Source of the DNA: a bacterium
GTDB lineage: Bacteria > Bacillota > Bacilli > Lactobacillales > Streptococcaceae
Assembly (NCBI GenBank): GCA_905221065.1
Contig: CAJNBS010000007.1
Coordinates: 1-64,000 of the forward strand
Direction: 5' to 3'
DNA length: 64,000 nt
Of the stretch, positions 63,358 to 64,000 are shown piece by piece. How positions within the stretch are numbered: the first letter of the stretch is position 1; every line of letters starts with the position of its first letter. Position numbers and translations under genes: made by a program. The notes beneath the pieces were generated by a model, which searched no databases, was not told the DNA's origin, and was given only the letters and a program-made list of their open reading frames with translations.

Positions 63358-64000
63358 ATGAAAAAATATATTTTTATGCGTGTTTTGCGGTCATTGGTTT
63401 CTATCTTCTTAGTAACAACCTTGACTTACACGATTATCTATACAATGGTTCCTCGAAAATTGATTTTCAAACAGGATACCAACTATAACAAGATTGCGAC
63501 AACTGCTGATAAACGTGATAACTATGAAAATACTGTTTATGAGCGTATGGGCTATATCGAGTACTACGATACCAAAGAGTTGCAAGAAAAAGCTAGCCAG
63601 ATGGATGCCTCTGTAACAGTTGAAGCTAATGACACCAACAAGGCTATCTATGAAAAATACATCAAACAAATCGGTCATGGTTGGACCCTGGGAGAATTTA
63701 CTGAAAGTGGCCAATTCTACGCTACTCGTGAAATCCCAATTTTTGAACGTGTTTTCAAATTCTATGCTAACTTGATTGACATTGACCATACAAATAAAAT
63801 TCAAGACCCTGAAAACCCAGACTTGAAACGTTACCTTCGTTTTGAAAATGATCCAGCTATCGGATGGTCATTGGTTGGTTCAGGAACTAAACACAAATAT
63901 CTCTTGTACTTCAACAGTCAGTTCCCATTTGTGCATCAAAACTTTGTGAACATTAATTTAGGTGATTCTTATCCAACCTATGCTAATAGCCCTGTTTTAC
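63358..64000 (+). CDS. amiC: Oligopeptide ABC permease AmiC, 5' part
   Basis: Open from ATG 63358 to the window end, 214 codons without a stop, so the gene is cut by the window edge; the whole protein is, from memory, about 500 residues. AAAGGAAATGAT precedes the start. The N-terminus MKKYIFMRVLRSLVSIFLVT is a membrane helix of the OppB-type permease. A long extracellular loop typical of AmiC follows (NYNKIATTADKRDNYENTVYER's first half, then GYIEYYDTKELQ). The membrane core with the EAA loop lies beyond the window. Works with AmiD, AmiE and AmiF. Confidence 0.93.
   Translation, partial: MKKYIFMRVLRSLVSIFLVTTLTYTIIYTMVPRKLIFKQDTNYNKIATTADKRDNYENTVYERMGYIEYYDTKELQEKASQMDASVTVEANDTNKAIYEKYIKQIGHGWTLGEFTESGQFYATREIPIFERVFKFYANLIDIDHTNKIQDPENPDLKRYLRFENDPAIGWSLVGSGTKHKYLLYFNSQFPFVHQNFVNINLGDSYPTYANSPVL

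Overview
The window looks like a Mitis-group Streptococcus chromosome (S. mitis, S. pseudopneumoniae or S. pneumoniae). The evidence is the fused folB-folK gene behind folP-folC-folE (the sulABCD order), four clear BOX elements and one probable decayed one, an EndA nuclease with an EpuA partner, AmiA/AmiC, CcpA, SepM and a lactococcin-972-type locus. Two blocks that I recall as far apart in reference pneumococci (manLMN to sulD, and ccpA to endA) are joined here, and endA is followed closely by amiA. A non-pneumococcal or rearranged strain is therefore likely. That comparison is from memory.

Layout. 1-5.2 kb, minus strand: mannose PTS manNML, alcohol dehydrogenase adhP and a HAD phosphatase. 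5.3-11.6 kb, plus strand: a purine permease, a CPBP membrane protease and the folate operon; its folP carries a two-residue Arg-Pro duplication at the known sulfonamide-resistance site. 11.6-18.5 kb: DUF960 protein, ccpA, asparaginase, a HAD-MazG-like fusion, universal stress protein, alanine-type aminotransferase and rpmH (GTG start). 18.6-31.5 kb is accessory: an orphan AliB-like oligopeptide-binding lipoprotein, an APC permease, and a 2783-residue LPXTG surface protein built from several repeat families. The surface protein's putative promoter has a run of 10 G between -35 and -10.

31.6-33 kb: tatD and rnmV. 33-37.7 kb: a lactococcin-972-type bacteriocin locus (PlcR/MutR-like regulator, palindromic putative operator, bacteriocin, hairpin, membrane protein, ABC ATPase, small overlapping ORF). 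37.8-46.3 kb: housekeeping run ksgA-rsgA-rpe-thiN-rmuC-yhaM, then purR, lysA and pflA. 46.5-50.5 kb: an AT-rich ABC exporter plus two-component cassette. 50.7-59.4 kb: yidC, acyP, rRNA methyltransferase, Bax1, asnA, rsmD-coaD-sepM, DUF1146, murA-epuA-endA. 59.5-64 kb: a CorC/HlyC-type protein, tRNA-Cys, amiA and the 5' part of amiC, cut by the window end.

Connections. CcpA is encoded here and cre-like sites lie at manL, pflA and possibly ccpA. PurR is encoded here and a PurBox-like site lies in the leader of the purine permease. A Rex-like operator precedes adhP. Three genes (SpoU methyltransferase, rsmD, DUF1146) have an extended -10 exactly six bases before their ATG and look leaderless. 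No CRISPR array, complete prophage, transposase or rRNA gene was seen.
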